Origin: Pseudohalocynthiibacter aestuariivivens
Lineage (GTDB): Bacteria > Pseudomonadota > Alphaproteobacteria > Rhodobacterales > Rhodobacteraceae
Reading direction: 5' to 3'
Assembly: GCF_018457175.1 (NCBI RefSeq)
Contig: NZ_JAGFNU010000001.1
Coordinates: 62,001-126,000 of the forward strand
Length of the DNA: 64,000 nucleotides
Shown here: one piece after another, positions 63,804 through 64,000 of the stretch
Numbering within the stretch: the first letter of the stretch is position 1
Layout: every line of letters starts with the position of its first letter
Position numbers and translations under genes: made by a program
The notes under the pieces: generated by a model
What the model saw: the letters and a program-made list of their open reading frames with translations, nothing else
The model's database searches: none
What the model was told of the DNA's origin: nothing

Positions 63804-64000
63804 TGGGCAAGCTCTGCCAGCAATGCGCGTGCTGAGTTTGATCGCGGCGTCCAAAGCCCCCGGTCAATCGCCTCATTCAACCTTTGTGCCATTTCCCGCA
63901 GTGCGGGTTCATTGTGTTCAGCAATAAATGTGCGCGTGTCCTCGTCTTCCAGAAAAGCGGTGTGGACAAGGTCAAAATGATGGCCTTTCACCGCGCCGGT
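63800..64000 (-). CDS. cobN: Cobaltochelatase subunit CobN, C-terminal end (partial)
   Basis: Only the last 66 residues are in the window; the frame runs open to base 64000 and the gene begins beyond it. HNEPALREMAQRLNEAIDRGLWTPRSN is the conserved end of CobN as I know it, shown here in one stretch of key residues LNEAIDRGLWTPRSN. CobN inserts cobalt into hydrogenobyrinic acid diamide with CobST in the aerobic B12 pathway. The nearby cobO supports the call. Confidence 0.85.
   Translation of the reverse strand, partial: TGAVKGHHFDLVHTAFLEDEDTRTFIAEHNEPALREMAQRLNEAIDRGLWTPRSNSARALLAELAQ

Overview
The window is a contiguous piece of an alphaproteobacterial chromosome, most likely from the Rhodobacteraceae (Roseobacter group). 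Three things point there: family-restricted genes (DUF2794, DUF6478), an Irr-type iron box in front of mbfA, and gene neighbourhoods typical of the group (cobN/cobO, glnK-amtB, accD-folC, dapA/smpB/slt). It is gene-dense, with short intergenic gaps and many 4-base ATGA overlaps. I saw no rRNA, tRNA, insertion sequence, prophage, integrase or CRISPR array. Both ends cut genes: asd on the left and cobN on the right.

Layout. 1-5.5 kb: end of asd with its terminator, an AT-rich gap, an HTH protein with a MASE1-like membrane protein, an acyl-CoA dehydrogenase, and a carbonic anhydrase/amine-oxidase-type flavoenzyme operon. 5.5-8.1 kb: M17 aminopeptidase abutting an NlpC/P60 peptidase, then DUF2794. 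8.1-15.6 kb: glutathione-dependent formaldehyde oxidation (frmA ... fghA) followed by sthA. It is interrupted by a TetR module with a tiny exported protein and palindromic sites, by mbfA (iron export) under an Irr box, and by an AEC transporter. 15.7-22.5 kb: EamA exporter, an overlapping HAD / ornithine-cyclodeaminase-like / PhyH / alpha-beta-hydrolase operon, an MFS carrier and zapE. 22.5-26.3 kb (minus): accD-folC-PhyH and a CPBP protease. 26.3-30.1 kb: ilvD with a structured leader, a lipoprotein, and two Rhodobacteraceae proteins of unknown function. 30.2-38.1 kb: fadH-type reductase, LysR regulator, a four-gene minus-strand operon ending in an OmpA-like protein, sfsA, and map behind a ten-codon leader ORF. 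38.2-43.4 kb: rsmD, ferredoxin reductase, peroxiredoxin, and a ridA-gdpD-FemAB-phhB operon. 43.7-49.8 kb: mlaA-mlaC, a class A PBP, and glnK-amtB. 49.9-57.5 kb: aminotransferase, mercaptopyruvate sulfurtransferase, smpB, ridA, an orphan gene, dapA and a soluble lytic transglycosylase. 57.5-64 kb: EamA exporter, the two halves of MnmC as separate divergent genes, a MaoC-like hydratase, a VOC protein, an FMN reductase, cobO, GFA, GNAT and cobN.

The genes are mostly core metabolism and envelope functions. The most interesting signals are regulatory: (i) mutually exclusive hairpins upstream of frmA; (ii) a leader before ilvD in which one segment can pair either with a downstream copy or with the Shine-Dalgarno region; (iii) a strong ribosome site feeding a ten-codon ORF that ends in an ATGA overlap with map; (iv) a TetR/small-exported-protein module with three related palindromes next to an iron exporter whose Irr box lies only 11 bases from its start codon. 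I saw no clear-cut new defence or mobile system. All family names come from reading the translated sequence, with no database search.
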